DNA of 64,000 nt from contig NZ_QYOS01000023.1 of assembly GCF_003605195.1 (NCBI RefSeq), positions 372,001-436,000 of the forward strand. Direction: 5' to 3'. The position numbers and the translations under genes are program-made. Source of the stretch: Aurantiacibacter odishensis. Its GTDB lineage: Bacteria > Pseudomonadota > Alphaproteobacteria > Sphingomonadales > Sphingomonadaceae. Below, piece by piece: positions 50,290 through 58,768 of this stretch (position 1 is the first letter of the stretch; each line of letters starts with the position of its first letter). Under the pieces are notes generated by a model, which saw only the letters and a list, made by a program, of their open reading frames with translations, searched no databases and had not been told where the DNA came from.

Positions 50290-50796
50290 TCACGAGCTTA
50301 GCGGCTCGTAGCCTTCGTTATTGCTGCCTGTAACAAGTTCTTCGCCATAAGTCAGCCATGCATGGGCGTGAAACCCCTGCGGACGCAACGGATCGACGCC
50401 GATTACCAGATTTGCTGCAATGCCATATGATTCGAGCCATTTCTGGGCCGCGAGCGCCTGGACGAGACAATCCGATCTCCACGGCACGAAGCGAGCCATG
50501 CGCATTACGGCATATTTGACCTGCGCCACTCGCACCGGATCTTCCTGTCTGGCATGGCTCGCAGAGCGCGCATGGCCGGCAATACGGCGGTTGTTGGCCA
50601 GAATATCAGCAGGAGCCTGGCGAGCAAAGTCGATCCGCCCGGTCGCAAGCGCCTTTACGGCGTGCAGGCAAGCGGCAGTCGTCAACAAGACCCTCACCGG
50701 TAAAGACCGCTTTTCGGTGCCGGGAAGCAGGGAGCGACCTCGAATCGTCATATCAGGTGTGCTCGCACGCCAGGCAGCGGTAGCCAAGCCCATCAT
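50290..50796 (-). CDS. Lasso peptide leader peptidase (B2 protein)
   Basis: A 168-residue transglutaminase-fold cysteine protease that removes the leader from a lasso precursor. The catalytic Cys110 is in WRSDCLVQA and His143 in FHAHAWL. The C-terminal half matches lasso B2 enzymes of the split type, which work with a separate recognition protein (here the PqqD-like gene at 55,720). It is transcribed away from the rest of the cluster, divergent from the cyclase gene. The first Met pair may not be the true start; ATG at residue 16 (50751) is an alternative. Confidence 0.86.
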   Translation of the reverse strand: MMGLATAAWRASTPDMTIRGRSLLPGTEKRSLPVRVLLTTAACLHAVKALATGRIDFARQAPADILANNRRIAGHARSASHARQEDPVRVAQVKYAVMRMARFVPWRSDCLVQALAAQKWLESYGIAANLVIGVDPLRPQGFHAHAWLTYGEELVTGSNNEGYEPLSS

Positions 50797-51062
50797 TTGG
50801 CGACATCGCGCAAGAGCAAGTGGAAAAACACCAGGCCTAAGGCCCGCTCAGGTTCACTGATTAGCGGCGACAAATTGCGGGTTGCTCCTCCTTTACGGTC
50901 TGGATACCAAGCATTACGGTAACGCTATTCCAAGCCCTCCGCATCCGGATCGAATACTGCCGATGACAATGCTCTATCGCCGCATTGACCAGATTGCCTA
51001 CCGGCCCGCACATCCCGATCGACGCGAGTCGGCTATCCGTTCCGCCAGTTGAGGCACCCATC

Positions 51063-53012
51063 ATGAGTGGCATCGCGGCGACATTCCAGGCGGACGGTGC
51101 TCCGGCGAAATCCGCAGTTCTTGATTCGATGGCGCAGGCGATGGCCTATCGCGGAGCCGACGGGATCGACACGTGGGTTGCCGGTGAAATCGGGCTGGCG
51201 CACTTGGCCTTGCATTCGAACGCAGATGATCAAGGCGGCTCTCAGCCTCTCATCAGCCATGACGGTCGCTTCACGATTTCATTCGATGGCTATCTTCTGA
51301 ACGACAAAGAGCTCAGAACAGACCTTGGCCAGCGCGGATTGCAACTGCGACAGGGCACCAATGCAGAGTTGGTTCTGGAACTGTTTGCCCTGCAGGGAAA
51401 GGATTGTGCCCGGCAGTTGGAAGGTGAATTCGCCTTTGCCGTTTGGGATGCGCGCGAGCACCGGATCACCTGCATACGCGATCATTTCGGCATGCGTCCG
51501 CTGACGTGGCACTGGGATGGCAAAAGGCTGCTCGTCGCTTCAGACATTGCCGGTGTGATCGCGGGACTTGGCGAACGCCCCGCGCCTAATGCGGAATACA
51601 TTGCCGAACACCTGGCCAATGAATGGTACACCCATGACGAGACGCCGTGGCACGGGGTGATGAAGCTACCCGGCGCGCATATCCTCGAACTGGAGCGCGG
51701 ACAGGCAGAACCGCGCATTTCTCAATACTGGACCGTGCCGCAGGAGGTCACGATCCGCTACAACAGTGATGAAGAGTATGCGGAGCATTACCTCGAAATG
51801 TTCGACTGGGCGGTCACGCGCGCTGCCCGCAGCCATAGTCCGGTCGGCTTCGAAGTAAGCGGAGGGCTCGATTCCTCCTCGGTCTTCTGCTTGGCAGACA
51901 GGGCGCTGAAGGCAGGCAGACTGGACGCGCCGGACATCAAGGGATTCGGCCTGCGCGGCCACCCCGGAGACGAGTCCGACGAGATCGCCTATATCCGCGC
52001 CGTGGCGAAGCACACGGGTCGCGACATCGCCGAAGTGCCTCTGTTTGAACCCGACATCGACTGGTATATTGAGCAGGGCATTCGAGATGCCACTCTGCCT
52101 TTCCCTCCCAATACGGTGATGCTGGCGACGCTGCAGGAAAAGGTTTCCGCTGCCGGATGCCGCATCAGCCTTACCGGACAGGGCGGCGACCAGTGGCTCG
52201 ATGGAGTTTACCAGCATTATCGCGAGTCGCTGGCTGCGCGTGACTGGCCGGCACTGGCGAACTCGCTGGCCGCACATCGGCGGGATGCGGGCGCCATCTC
52301 GGCCGCTCGCCATTTCTGGCGCTACGGTTTGAAGTCCTTCATTCCTCCATCCATCAAGAGGTCATTCCGTACCATTCGTCCGAGAAAGGCGCATTGGTAT
52401 GAGAAGAACGAGTGGATCGCTCCGGAATTGCGCGAGGTCCTGAAGGAAAAGCGGCGCGCCTACGAATCCCGACTGACCGCTGTTCCTCCGGAAAGCCGTT
52501 ACAAGCTGGGAAAGTGGGACGCACCGTTCACAGGTCTCGTAAATGAAATGATGAACTTGCAGGCGGCACACCGGCAATTGGAATACCGCCACCCCATGCT
52601 CTCCCGCCGCTTCGTTGAATTCAGCACGGGAACTCCGGAACATATTCGCAGGCGCGGCACGACTCGGCGCCATGTACATCGCCTCGCAATGAAAGATATC
52701 CTGCCGGAAAAAGTAAGAACACGGCCTGACGATGCGACCTTCAACAGCCCATTCTACTGCCTTTACGATGAAATAAATGAGTATTGCCGCCAGGAAATTG
52801 CGAATTCTCCTTTCGCGGACTACGTTGTGGACAGCCACCTGCCCTTGATATTTGTTTCCGATCAAAGGGGCGGGAGCGAAGTTGTGCCAATATGGGAATT
52901 ATGGGGTCTATTCGCTGGCGCAGCATTTTTTGATGCGCCTGGATTGGACCGATCAAACCGAGGGAGAGGCAACAATGAAGGGTCAGGAGACCAAGAAGGC
53001 GAAGAAGTATGA
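51063..53012 (+). CDS. Lasso peptide macrolactam cyclase (asparagine-synthetase-like C protein)
   Basis: A 649-residue ATP-dependent ligase that closes the ring between the core N-terminus and an Asp side chain. It resembles class-B asparagine synthetase. The N-terminal glutaminase domain starts MSGIAATFQADG with Ser in place of the catalytic Cys2, so it cannot use glutamine. The synthetase domain has the pyrophosphate loop SGGLDSSS at about residues 266-273. ATG 51063 fits this start. The 3' end overlaps the first precursor gene by 38 bases, linking their translation. Confidence 0.94.
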   Translation: MSGIAATFQADGAPAKSAVLDSMAQAMAYRGADGIDTWVAGEIGLAHLALHSNADDQGGSQPLISHDGRFTISFDGYLLNDKELRTDLGQRGLQLRQGTNAELVLELFALQGKDCARQLEGEFAFAVWDAREHRITCIRDHFGMRPLTWHWDGKRLLVASDIAGVIAGLGERPAPNAEYIAEHLANEWYTHDETPWHGVMKLPGAHILELERGQAEPRISQYWTVPQEVTIRYNSDEEYAEHYLEMFDWAVTRAARSHSPVGFEVSGGLDSSSVFCLADRALKAGRLDAPDIKGFGLRGHPGDESDEIAYIRAVAKHTGRDIAEVPLFEPDIDWYIEQGIRDATLPFPPNTVMLATLQEKVSAAGCRISLTGQGGDQWLDGVYQHYRESLAARDWPALANSLAAHRRDAGAISAARHFWRYGLKSFIPPSIKRSFRTIRPRKAHWYEKNEWIAPELREVLKEKRRAYESRLTAVPPESRYKLGKWDAPFTGLVNEMMNLQAAHRQLEYRHPMLSRRFVEFSTGTPEHIRRRGTTRRHVHRLAMKDILPEKVRTRPDDATFNSPFYCLYDEINEYCRQEIANSPFADYVVDSHLPLIFVSDQRGGSEVVPIWELWGLFAGAAFFDAPGLDRSNRGRGNNEGSGDQEGEEV

Positions 53013-53106
53013 AAGCCCGAAACTGCGTGCGTTCGGCAGCGTTCACAATTTGACGGGCGGCAGCGCCGGCCCTCACAATGGTGACGCCGGCATCATGAAG
53101 TTCTAA
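52975..53106 (+). CDS. Lasso peptide precursor A1
   Basis: A 43-residue precursor. The leader has the recognition motif YxxPxLxxxGxxxxxT (Tyr12, Pro15, Leu17, Gly21, Thr27). Thr27 at position -2 predicts cleavage after Gly28, giving the core GSAGPHNGDAGIMKF. Asp9 would close a nine-residue ring with Gly1, leaving a six-residue tail. A purine-rich AGGGAGAGG site is eight bases upstream. The gene begins inside the cyclase gene in another frame and is followed by a terminator. Confidence 0.92.
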   Translation: MKGQETKKAKKYESPKLRAFGSVHNLTGGSAGPHNGDAGIMKF

Positions 53107-53153
53107 ACTTGCCCTCATGATAGCCTCAAACGGTTTTCGACTTAAGTAGTTAA

Positions 53154-53183
53154 AAAAGCGCTGTCGGACCGGCGCTTTTCCTT
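53154..53183 (+). terminator. Terminator after precursor A1
   Basis: Stem AAAAGCGC (53154-53161) with GCGCTTTT (53172-53179), then CCTTTT. It ends or attenuates transcription from the cyclase-A1 unit, so A2 and the modification genes need read-through or their own promoter. The rest of the 355-base gap to A2 holds no gene that I can see, only the promoter at 53,372. Confidence 0.75.
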
Positions 53184-53371
53184 TTGGCAATGATGCGTGG
53201 CTGGAGCACTGCCGATCGCGAACAGAACTGGTCCATGCCACTCTTCGTACGCCTACATGCAGCGAGACTTTGCAATACTTTCAACAGTGTCGAACAGCTG
53301 ATGCTTTACGATTTGAAGTAACCGGACAAAATCTCGTTCCGCTGCTGGGGTTGTCCAAGCAACGGAATCGT

Positions 53372-53399
53372 TTGACACGGCGCACAATCGGAGATTAAA
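53372..53399 (+). promoter_or_regulatory. Predicted sigma-70 promoter of precursor A2
   Basis: A perfect -35 box TTGACA (53372-53377) is followed after 16 bases by ATTAAA (53394-53399) as a weak -10. The A2 start is about 60 bases further on. A strong -35 is rare in this GC-rich window, and its position just before the second precursor is telling. The -10 is imperfect and a different sigma factor cannot be excluded. Confidence 0.5.
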
Positions 53400-53461
53400 G
53401 GTTTGCTCGCAAGTGCAGCATTGCGGGCGTGCTTGGCGCAGACCGGGAAACACAAGGGTTA

Positions 53462-53590
53462 ATGACGATGCAGGATCAGAAGACGAAGAAATACGAAAGC
53501 CCGAAGCTGAAAGTCTTTGGCAGCGTGCGCAACCTTACGGGCGGCAGTGCTGGTCCGGCCAACGGTGACGCTGGCATCATGAAGTTCTGA
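53462..53590 (+). CDS. Lasso peptide precursor A2
   Basis: A 42-residue precursor (ATG 53462 or, two codons later, 53468). It has the same leader motif (Tyr11, Pro14, Leu16, Gly20, Thr26), cleavage predicted after Gly27, and core GSAGPANGDAGIMKF. The only difference from the A1 core is Ala for His at position 6. Six of the other core codons differ only at silent positions. It follows its own predicted promoter and is followed by its own terminator. Confidence 0.92.
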   Translation: MTMQDQKTKKYESPKLKVFGSVRNLTGGSAGPANGDAGIMKF

Positions 53591-53640
53591 GCGGTATCGC
53601 TCAGCTTCAGTGATCTAGAACGCTACGTGAGTAGCCAGAG

Positions 53641-53664
53641 AAGCGTCCCTGACCGGACGCTTTT
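53641..53664 (+). terminator. Terminator after precursor A2
   Basis: Stem AAGCGTCC (53641-53648) with GGACGCTT (53655-53662), six-base loop and a short T run. Like the one after A1, it may make precursor mRNA more abundant than mRNA of the downstream modification genes. Confidence 0.75.
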
Positions 53665-53742
53665 CTCTTGTCTGCAGGTGGCGTTAGAGGGTTCGGCGCA
53701 TGTAGCTCTGCAGCAAGGCACCGGCTTCCCGGCGATTGGTAG

Positions 53743-54867
53743 ATGAACGTAATACTCGACGAACATTATTGCTACCTGTCGCGCGACAATCGCAATCGCG
53801 CCTTTCGCAAGGCGCTCGAGGCGACAGTGCGTGAAGGGGATGTCGTTGCGGACCTTGGCTGTGGATTTGGCGTGTTGGGGATCATGGCCCTGCAGGCAGG
53901 CGCAGCCCGGTGCTATGGAATAGACCACTCGGATGCGATCGAGATCGCGCGCGAGGCAACCAGGCGCGCGGGTCTGGCAGATCGATATAGCCCGATTCGC
54001 AGCTCCACATTCCGCACCGCCCTTCCCGAGAAGGCTGACCTGCTGGTTTGCGACCACATCGGCTACTTCGGTTTCGACTACGGCATCATCGCCATGATGC
54101 AGGACGCGCGCGATAGGATGCTGAAGCCGGACGGGAGACTGGTCCCCTCCGCCATATCGTTCCTGCTGGCCGGTGTGGAATCCGAAGATGCGCGGGCGAA
54201 AGCGGCTTGCTGGACGCAAGAAGCCATTCCCGAGGAATTCCGCTGGCTCGACAGCTATGGCAGGAACACCAAGATCGAGCATTATTTCGACGCCGAAGAC
54301 TTGCTCACCGATTTGTACACCGTCGCCCACATCGATTTAGCGGAGGACGCGCCCGAAGTCCTGAAGTTCGAGGCAGAACTGGAAATCTCTCGCAAGGGTA
54401 TCTTTGACGGTCTCATGGGCTGCTTCTCGGCCCGGCTGGCAGAAGGGGTCGAATTGACCAATTCCCCGCTATCGCCTGACTGCGTGCAGCGCGCCCGCGC
54501 ATTTCTTCCCTGCAGGCAGCCATTCCCAGTGCAAGCCGGTGATCGCGTGCGCGTCAGCCTCACCATCCGTCACGACCCCGTGCTCATCTCCTGGACTGTC
54601 ACTCCGCCCGGTGGAGAAGAGAAGCTGAGCATGTCGACCTGGCACAGCACGATCATGTCCCAGGCCGATCTTGCGCAGGAAACCGGGCTACCACCGGCTC
54701 GCAACGCCACGGGGAATGCGCGCCTCGCACTTCTGCCGCTGATCGATGGCAAGCGCACCGTTTCCCAGATCGAAGAAGCGCTCGCCGCCATCAGCCCGCC
54801 TCTGTTTCCGTCCCGTGCCGCCCTGCGCCGCTTCGTGCGCGAGGAACTGGCGCGCAACGCCTCATGA
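53743..54867 (+). CDS. PRMT-like class I methyltransferase with a PqqD-like C-terminal domain
   Basis: A 374-residue SAM-dependent methyltransferase. The SAM motif is VVADLGCGFGVLGIMALQAG at about residues 33-52, and the acidic residue in YGIDHSDA binds the ribose. A PRMT-type beta-barrel seems to follow. The double-Glu loop of arginine methyltransferases reads VCDHIGYFGFDYG, with Asp/His instead of the usual Glu. The last 60 residues (LLPLIDGKRTVSQIEEAL onwards) look like the second half of a PqqD winged helix and may bind the leader. The kinase start overlaps its stop. It is a likely tailoring enzyme of the lasso peptide. Confidence 0.84.
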   Translation: MNVILDEHYCYLSRDNRNRAFRKALEATVREGDVVADLGCGFGVLGIMALQAGAARCYGIDHSDAIEIAREATRRAGLADRYSPIRSSTFRTALPEKADLLVCDHIGYFGFDYGIIAMMQDARDRMLKPDGRLVPSAISFLLAGVESEDARAKAACWTQEAIPEEFRWLDSYGRNTKIEHYFDAEDLLTDLYTVAHIDLAEDAPEVLKFEAELEISRKGIFDGLMGCFSARLAEGVELTNSPLSPDCVQRARAFLPCRQPFPVQAGDRVRVSLTIRHDPVLISWTVTPPGGEEKLSMSTWHSTIMSQADLAQETGLPPARNATGNARLALLPLIDGKRTVSQIEEALAAISPPLFPSRAALRRFVREELARNAS

Positions 54868-55733
54868 TCGATCAACTCGAAATCTGGAAAGCCCAGGAGC
54901 AGGCCGAACTGCCGGGCAAGCCCTACGACAAGTGGATCACCCCGGCTGGCGAGGTCGCGGCGGAATTCCACCGCGAGCCCGAAGGCTACCGCATACGCTT
55001 TCCCGGCGATGCGGATTTCCGCATTGATGGCGAGAGCCTTGCTGTCAGGTGCCAACCCGTTCCGGGTGCGGAAAGGGACGTGATCGAGACGCTGTTCGTC
55101 AACTCGGTCTTGCCCGTGATCGGCAATCACAGCGGGCAATTGAACCTCCATGGCAGCGCCTGCGCTCTGCCAGGCGGCGCCGCAGCCTTCATCGGGCAGT
55201 CGCGGCGCGGCAAGACCACGCTGGCAGGTGCATGCGCCCGCGCGGGCTATCCTTTTCTTACAGAAGACGTCATCCGTCTCGGGCCGAATGCGCTCGCTTA
55301 CGACGTCGTTCCGGTACGGCCCTGCTTGCGCCTTTTCGGCGATAGCGCGGCATATTTGAGAAATGAATCAGTCGAACCCGGGGCGGAGACAATCAAGACT
55401 TCACTCGCGGCTTCCGAGCATCTGCCGTTTGCCGACACGGTCTCGCCGCTGAGGGTGATCTATGTTCTGGGCCCCGGCAATGCGCCTGCACCTTCTTTCG
55501 TGCCGATCGACCCGCAGCATGCGCTTCCCGAAGTCATGCAGCACGCATTCGTGCTCGACGTCGAAGACAAGCCGCGGCTGCAAGCGCATTTCGAGCGGCT
55601 TTCCGACCTTGCGCTCAATATCCCTTTCGTAATGCTTGACTATCCGCGTCTCTTTTCCGAGTTGTCAGGTGTCGTCCAGGCGATTGTCGACGATGTCGCG
55701 GAACGAGGAAACCGTACAAATGGAAGCAAATGA
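54864..55733 (+). CDS. HPr-kinase-like lasso peptide kinase
   Basis: A 289-residue protein with the HprK-type P-loop (GQSRRGKTTL, about residues 110-119) followed by FLTEDVIRL and later LDVEDKPRL. Relatives in paeninodin-type lasso clusters phosphorylate a Ser at the peptide C-terminus. The cores here end in Phe and contain only Ser2, so the substrate site must differ or the enzyme has another role. ATG 54864 overlaps the methyltransferase stop, and the B1 gene starts within its last codons. Confidence 0.86.
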   Translation: MIDQLEIWKAQEQAELPGKPYDKWITPAGEVAAEFHREPEGYRIRFPGDADFRIDGESLAVRCQPVPGAERDVIETLFVNSVLPVIGNHSGQLNLHGSACALPGGAAAFIGQSRRGKTTLAGACARAGYPFLTEDVIRLGPNALAYDVVPVRPCLRLFGDSAAYLRNESVEPGAETIKTSLAASEHLPFADTVSPLRVIYVLGPGNAPAPSFVPIDPQHALPEVMQHAFVLDVEDKPRLQAHFERLSDLALNIPFVMLDYPRLFSELSGVVQAIVDDVAERGNRTNGSK

Positions 55734-56001
55734 CAGTTTCATCAGGTCCGACGAAGTCGTCGCCCGCGAAGTTGGCGGTGAGACCGTGCTTCTCGACTTG
55801 CAGGCAGGCACCTACTTCGGGCTGAACGAAACGGGCGGCCTGATCTGGCAGTATCTGGGCGACGAGCCGCGCAAGTTCTCCGACATCTGCTCCCATGTTC
55901 TGGCCGAGTATGATGCCCCTGCAGAAGCAGTCGAAAGCGATGTTGCCGCACTCATGAAAGACCTGATCGCAAATGGTTTGGCAGTTCAGAAAGACGGCTG
56001 A
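55720..56001 (+). CDS. PqqD-type lasso leader-recognition protein (B1)
   Basis: A 93-residue winged-helix protein of the PqqD/RRE family. It should bind the leader motif and present the precursor to B2 and the cyclase. It has three strands at the start (SDEVVAREVGGETVLLDL), then GTYFGLNETGGLIWQYL and three helices (ALMKDLIANGLAV). ATG 55720 overlaps the kinase end and follows a GAGGAA site; an earlier in-frame ATG at 55693 is less likely. Confidence 0.9.
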   Translation: MEANDSFIRSDEVVAREVGGETVLLDLQAGTYFGLNETGGLIWQYLGDEPRKFSDICSHVLAEYDAPAEAVESDVAALMKDLIANGLAVQKDG

Positions 56002-56010
56002 AACGCGGCG

Positions 56011-57198
56011 CTAATCGCCCCGCAGCCTTCGCTGACACAGCTTGATCACGCCATTCGCCAGCCGACGGGCGTAAAACAGCGACAGTGGTTTGCCTTGTGC
56101 CTCAGGGTATCTTCGATGCATGAACTCTGCTGACGGGAAAAGATTCTCCCGCAGCATCGTGGCCCGGGCCCGCCAGTTATAAGCGCGTTCCCAGCTGCTC
56201 TTGAAACGCTCGAACGTGTCATCGTGGAACAAGAAACGGTCGATTGCACCCTGCCCACCTTGTTTCGCGAGGGTCGCCATGACCTCCGAAGGGACCGGTG
56301 TGTCAAAAAGCGCCTGCGCCCGCTCCAGCGCCCGCAGAGAAAGTTCCGACATGCCTCTGGTGCTGGCCAGTGTCGTAAGGTCTTCCCACTCCTGTGCCGA
56401 GAAGCCCCGCGCCTGGAGGTTGGTGCCATAGACCCACACGAGCCTGTCGTCGGCGATCATGTAATCGTCATCGACGATGTAACCCGAGATGCGGTGCAAC
56501 TGGTGATTCAGGATGTCGTTGAAGAATAACAGCACTGGATCGAGCGCCTTCGCCCCTTTTGCGAGGCGATCCAGAGGCACGCTGCGCACGAAAGCCTCCT
56601 CGACGCTGAATATCTGGCGCAAGGCGTTGGACGAAGTTGGCTGCCAGTGAAGGTCGATCGAGTGAACGAAACCGCTCTTCGTGTCGAAAATCCAGTCCTC
56701 CTGCATCGCGCTGGATTGCGCGCGCGTGAAGCCGGCAGCTGCAAGGAGGTGGCGCGCGGCCTGCCGTTGTTCGGGACGGATCAGGAGATCGGTATCACCA
56801 CGCCTGCGATCTGCCGGATCCGGATAGACGGTATAGGCAAGCGCGGTCCCCTTCGTGACAAGCACGTCGACGCCGGCCGTGGCGAACAGTTCGAGCGTTC
56901 TTGCCAGTAGGTCGCGATGCGACGCCTCCCAGAGCACCTGCAATCTCGCTTCCTCGCGCACACGCTCGGCAAGTTCGGCAGGCCAGCTTTCAAAGCTGTC
57001 CGCGTCCGCCAGAGAGAGGCAGATGCCGTGATAGGATATGACCGGCCACAAGGCATCGAACGAGATTTCCTCTTCCAGGCTGAACGGCCAGGTTTCCTGC
57101 CCGCCTTTGAGCGTCCTTAGAAGGAAGGGGAGCAGCCTGAGCTCGACGTCGGACCCGTTTTGGGAAACGGCTGACTGGTGAGAAGGGCGAGCCGGCAT
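56011..57198 (-). CDS. Nucleotidyltransferase family protein of the lasso-cluster type
   Basis: A 395-residue protein with a polymerase-beta-like nucleotidyltransferase core: VDVLVTKGTALAYTVYP and RRRGDTDLLIRP with the metal-binding Asp pair. The rest is mostly helical. Proteins of this uncharacterised group occur with lasso peptide genes that also have HprK-like kinases. It converges on the B1 gene with nine bases between. ATG 57198 was chosen over a TTG nine codons upstream. Whether it adds a nucleotide to the peptide or phosphate is unknown. Confidence 0.85.
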   Translation of the reverse strand: MPARPSHQSAVSQNGSDVELRLLPFLLRTLKGGQETWPFSLEEEISFDALWPVISYHGICLSLADADSFESWPAELAERVREEARLQVLWEASHRDLLARTLELFATAGVDVLVTKGTALAYTVYPDPADRRRGDTDLLIRPEQRQAARHLLAAAGFTRAQSSAMQEDWIFDTKSGFVHSIDLHWQPTSSNALRQIFSVEEAFVRSVPLDRLAKGAKALDPVLLFFNDILNHQLHRISGYIVDDDYMIADDRLVWVYGTNLQARGFSAQEWEDLTTLASTRGMSELSLRALERAQALFDTPVPSEVMATLAKQGGQGAIDRFLFHDDTFERFKSSWERAYNWRARATMLRENLFPSAEFMHRRYPEAQGKPLSLFYARRLANGVIKLCQRRLRGD

Positions 57199-57341
57199 CA
57201 AACGATGTTGCGCTGCCGCACGCAAAAGTCAAACGACAGTCGCAGATGCTGAGATTGTCCGATTCTGTTTGACGCCGAAAGCTCATGCTGCAAAGCAGCA
57301 TTTCCGTTTATTCAGTCGGTAGCGAGAGATAACACGATCTC

Positions 57342-58223
57342 ATGGCACGCAAGGGAATCATCCTTGCCGGAGGGTCCGGAACCAGGCTGTATCCGCTCAC
57401 CAGCGGCGTTTCGAAACAGCTGATGCCCGTCTTCGACAAGCCGATGATCTATTATCCGCTTTCGACGCTGATGATGGCTGGCATTCGCGATATCCTTATC
57501 ATCACCACTCCCGAAGACCAAGCTCAGTTCCAGCGCGTTCTGGGGGACGGTTCGGACCTTGGCATTGCACTCAGCTATGCCGTCCAGCCCAGCCCCGATG
57601 GGCTCGCCCAGGCATTCCATATCGGGGCGGATTTCATCGGCGGCGATTCCAGCGCTCTCGTGCTGGGGGACAACATCTTCTACGGTCACGGCCTCCCCGA
57701 ACTGCTTGGCAGCGCGGCGAGCCGCGAAAACGGAGCAAGTGTTTTCGCCTACCGTGTGAACAATCCGAAAGCCTACGGCGTCGTGGATTTCGATGCGAGG
57801 GGCGTGGCCTCCTCGCTGGAAGAGAAACCTGCGAAGCCTAAATCGAACTATGCCGTTACCGGCCTCTATTTCTACGACAAGACGGTGGTGGATCGCGCAC
57901 GGGACGTGAAACCTTCGCCGCGCGGCGAGCTTGAGATTACCGATCTGAACCAGCTGTATCTCGATGATGGCGAGCTCTCGGTCGAGATCATGGGACGCGG
58001 CTATGCCTGGCTCGACACCGGTACGCATGGTTCACTGCTCGATGCCGCCAGCTACGTGCGCATCACCGAAGAGCGTCAAGGCCTGAAGATCTGCTGTCCC
58101 GAAGAGATCGCCTGGCGACAGGGCTTCATCGACGATGCAAAACTTGAAGCAATCGCCTCGCCGCTGAAGAAATCCGGCTATGGCGATTACCTGATGGCGC
58201 TGCTGGCCGAAGGCGCCGACTGA
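57342..58223 (+). CDS. rfbA: Glucose-1-phosphate thymidylyltransferase
   Basis: A 293-residue RmlA enzyme that makes dTDP-glucose, the first step of dTDP-L-rhamnose. The nucleotide site [16 protein letters not shown] and [20 protein letters not shown] are clear. It is first in the rhamnose operon; rfbC follows with a one-base overlap. Confidence 0.97.
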   Translation: MARKGIILAGGSGTRLYPLTSGVSKQLMPVFDKPMIYYPLSTLMMAGIRDILIITTPEDQAQFQRVLGDGSDLGIALSYAVQPSPDGLAQAFHIGADFIGGDSSALVLGDNIFYGHGLPELLGSAASRENGASVFAYRVNNPKAYGVVDFDARGVASSLEEKPAKPKSNYAVTGLYFYDKTVVDRARDVKPSPRGELEITDLNQLYLDDGELSVEIMGRGYAWLDTGTHGSLLDAASYVRITEERQGLKICCPEEIAWRQGFIDDAKLEAIASPLKKSGYGDYLMALLAEGAD

Positions 58224-58768
58224 TGAAGATCATCGAATGCGCGATTGATGGCCCCGTGATTCTGGAGCCGCAGGTTTTCGGAGACGAGCGCGGCTTCTTC
58301 ATGGAAAGCTGGAACGCACAGAAGTTCGCAGAGGCGGGCCTAGATATCGCTTTCGCGCAGGATAACCATTCCCGCTCCCAGAAAGGCGTACTTCGCGGGA
58401 TGCATTTCCAGAACCCGGGTCCGCAAGGCAAGCTGGTGCGCGTGGTCAGCGGTGCGGTGTTCGACGTGGCCGTCGATCTGCGGCGTTCCTCGCCCACTTT
58501 CGGCAAGTGGGTCGGCGTCGAGCTTTCGGCCGAGAACAAGCGTATGTTCTGGGTTCCGCAGGGGTTCGCACACGGCTTCCTCACTCTCGAGGACGGCACC
58601 GACTTCCTCTACAAGTGCGATGCGCCCTATGCGCCTTCGAACGAACATTCGCTTGCTTGGTACGATCCCGATGTCGGGATCGAATGGCCGACAGAGGGAC
58701 TGGAAGTGCAGCTTTCCGCCAAGGATCGTGAAGGCAAGCTGCTGGGCGAGGTGGAAGCCTTCGCATGA
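58223..58768 (+). CDS. rfbC: dTDP-4-dehydrorhamnose 3,5-epimerase
   Basis: A 181-residue RmlC cupin. It has FGDERGFFMESWN, AQDNHSRSQKGVLRGMHFQ with the catalytic His, and WVPQGFAHGFLTLED. It makes the third intermediate of dTDP-L-rhamnose. It overlaps both neighbours in the operon. Confidence 0.96.
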   Translation: MKIIECAIDGPVILEPQVFGDERGFFMESWNAQKFAEAGLDIAFAQDNHSRSQKGVLRGMHFQNPGPQGKLVRVVSGAVFDVAVDLRRSSPTFGKWVGVELSAENKRMFWVPQGFAHGFLTLEDGTDFLYKCDAPYAPSNEHSLAWYDPDVGIEWPTEGLEVQLSAKDREGKLLGEVEAFA

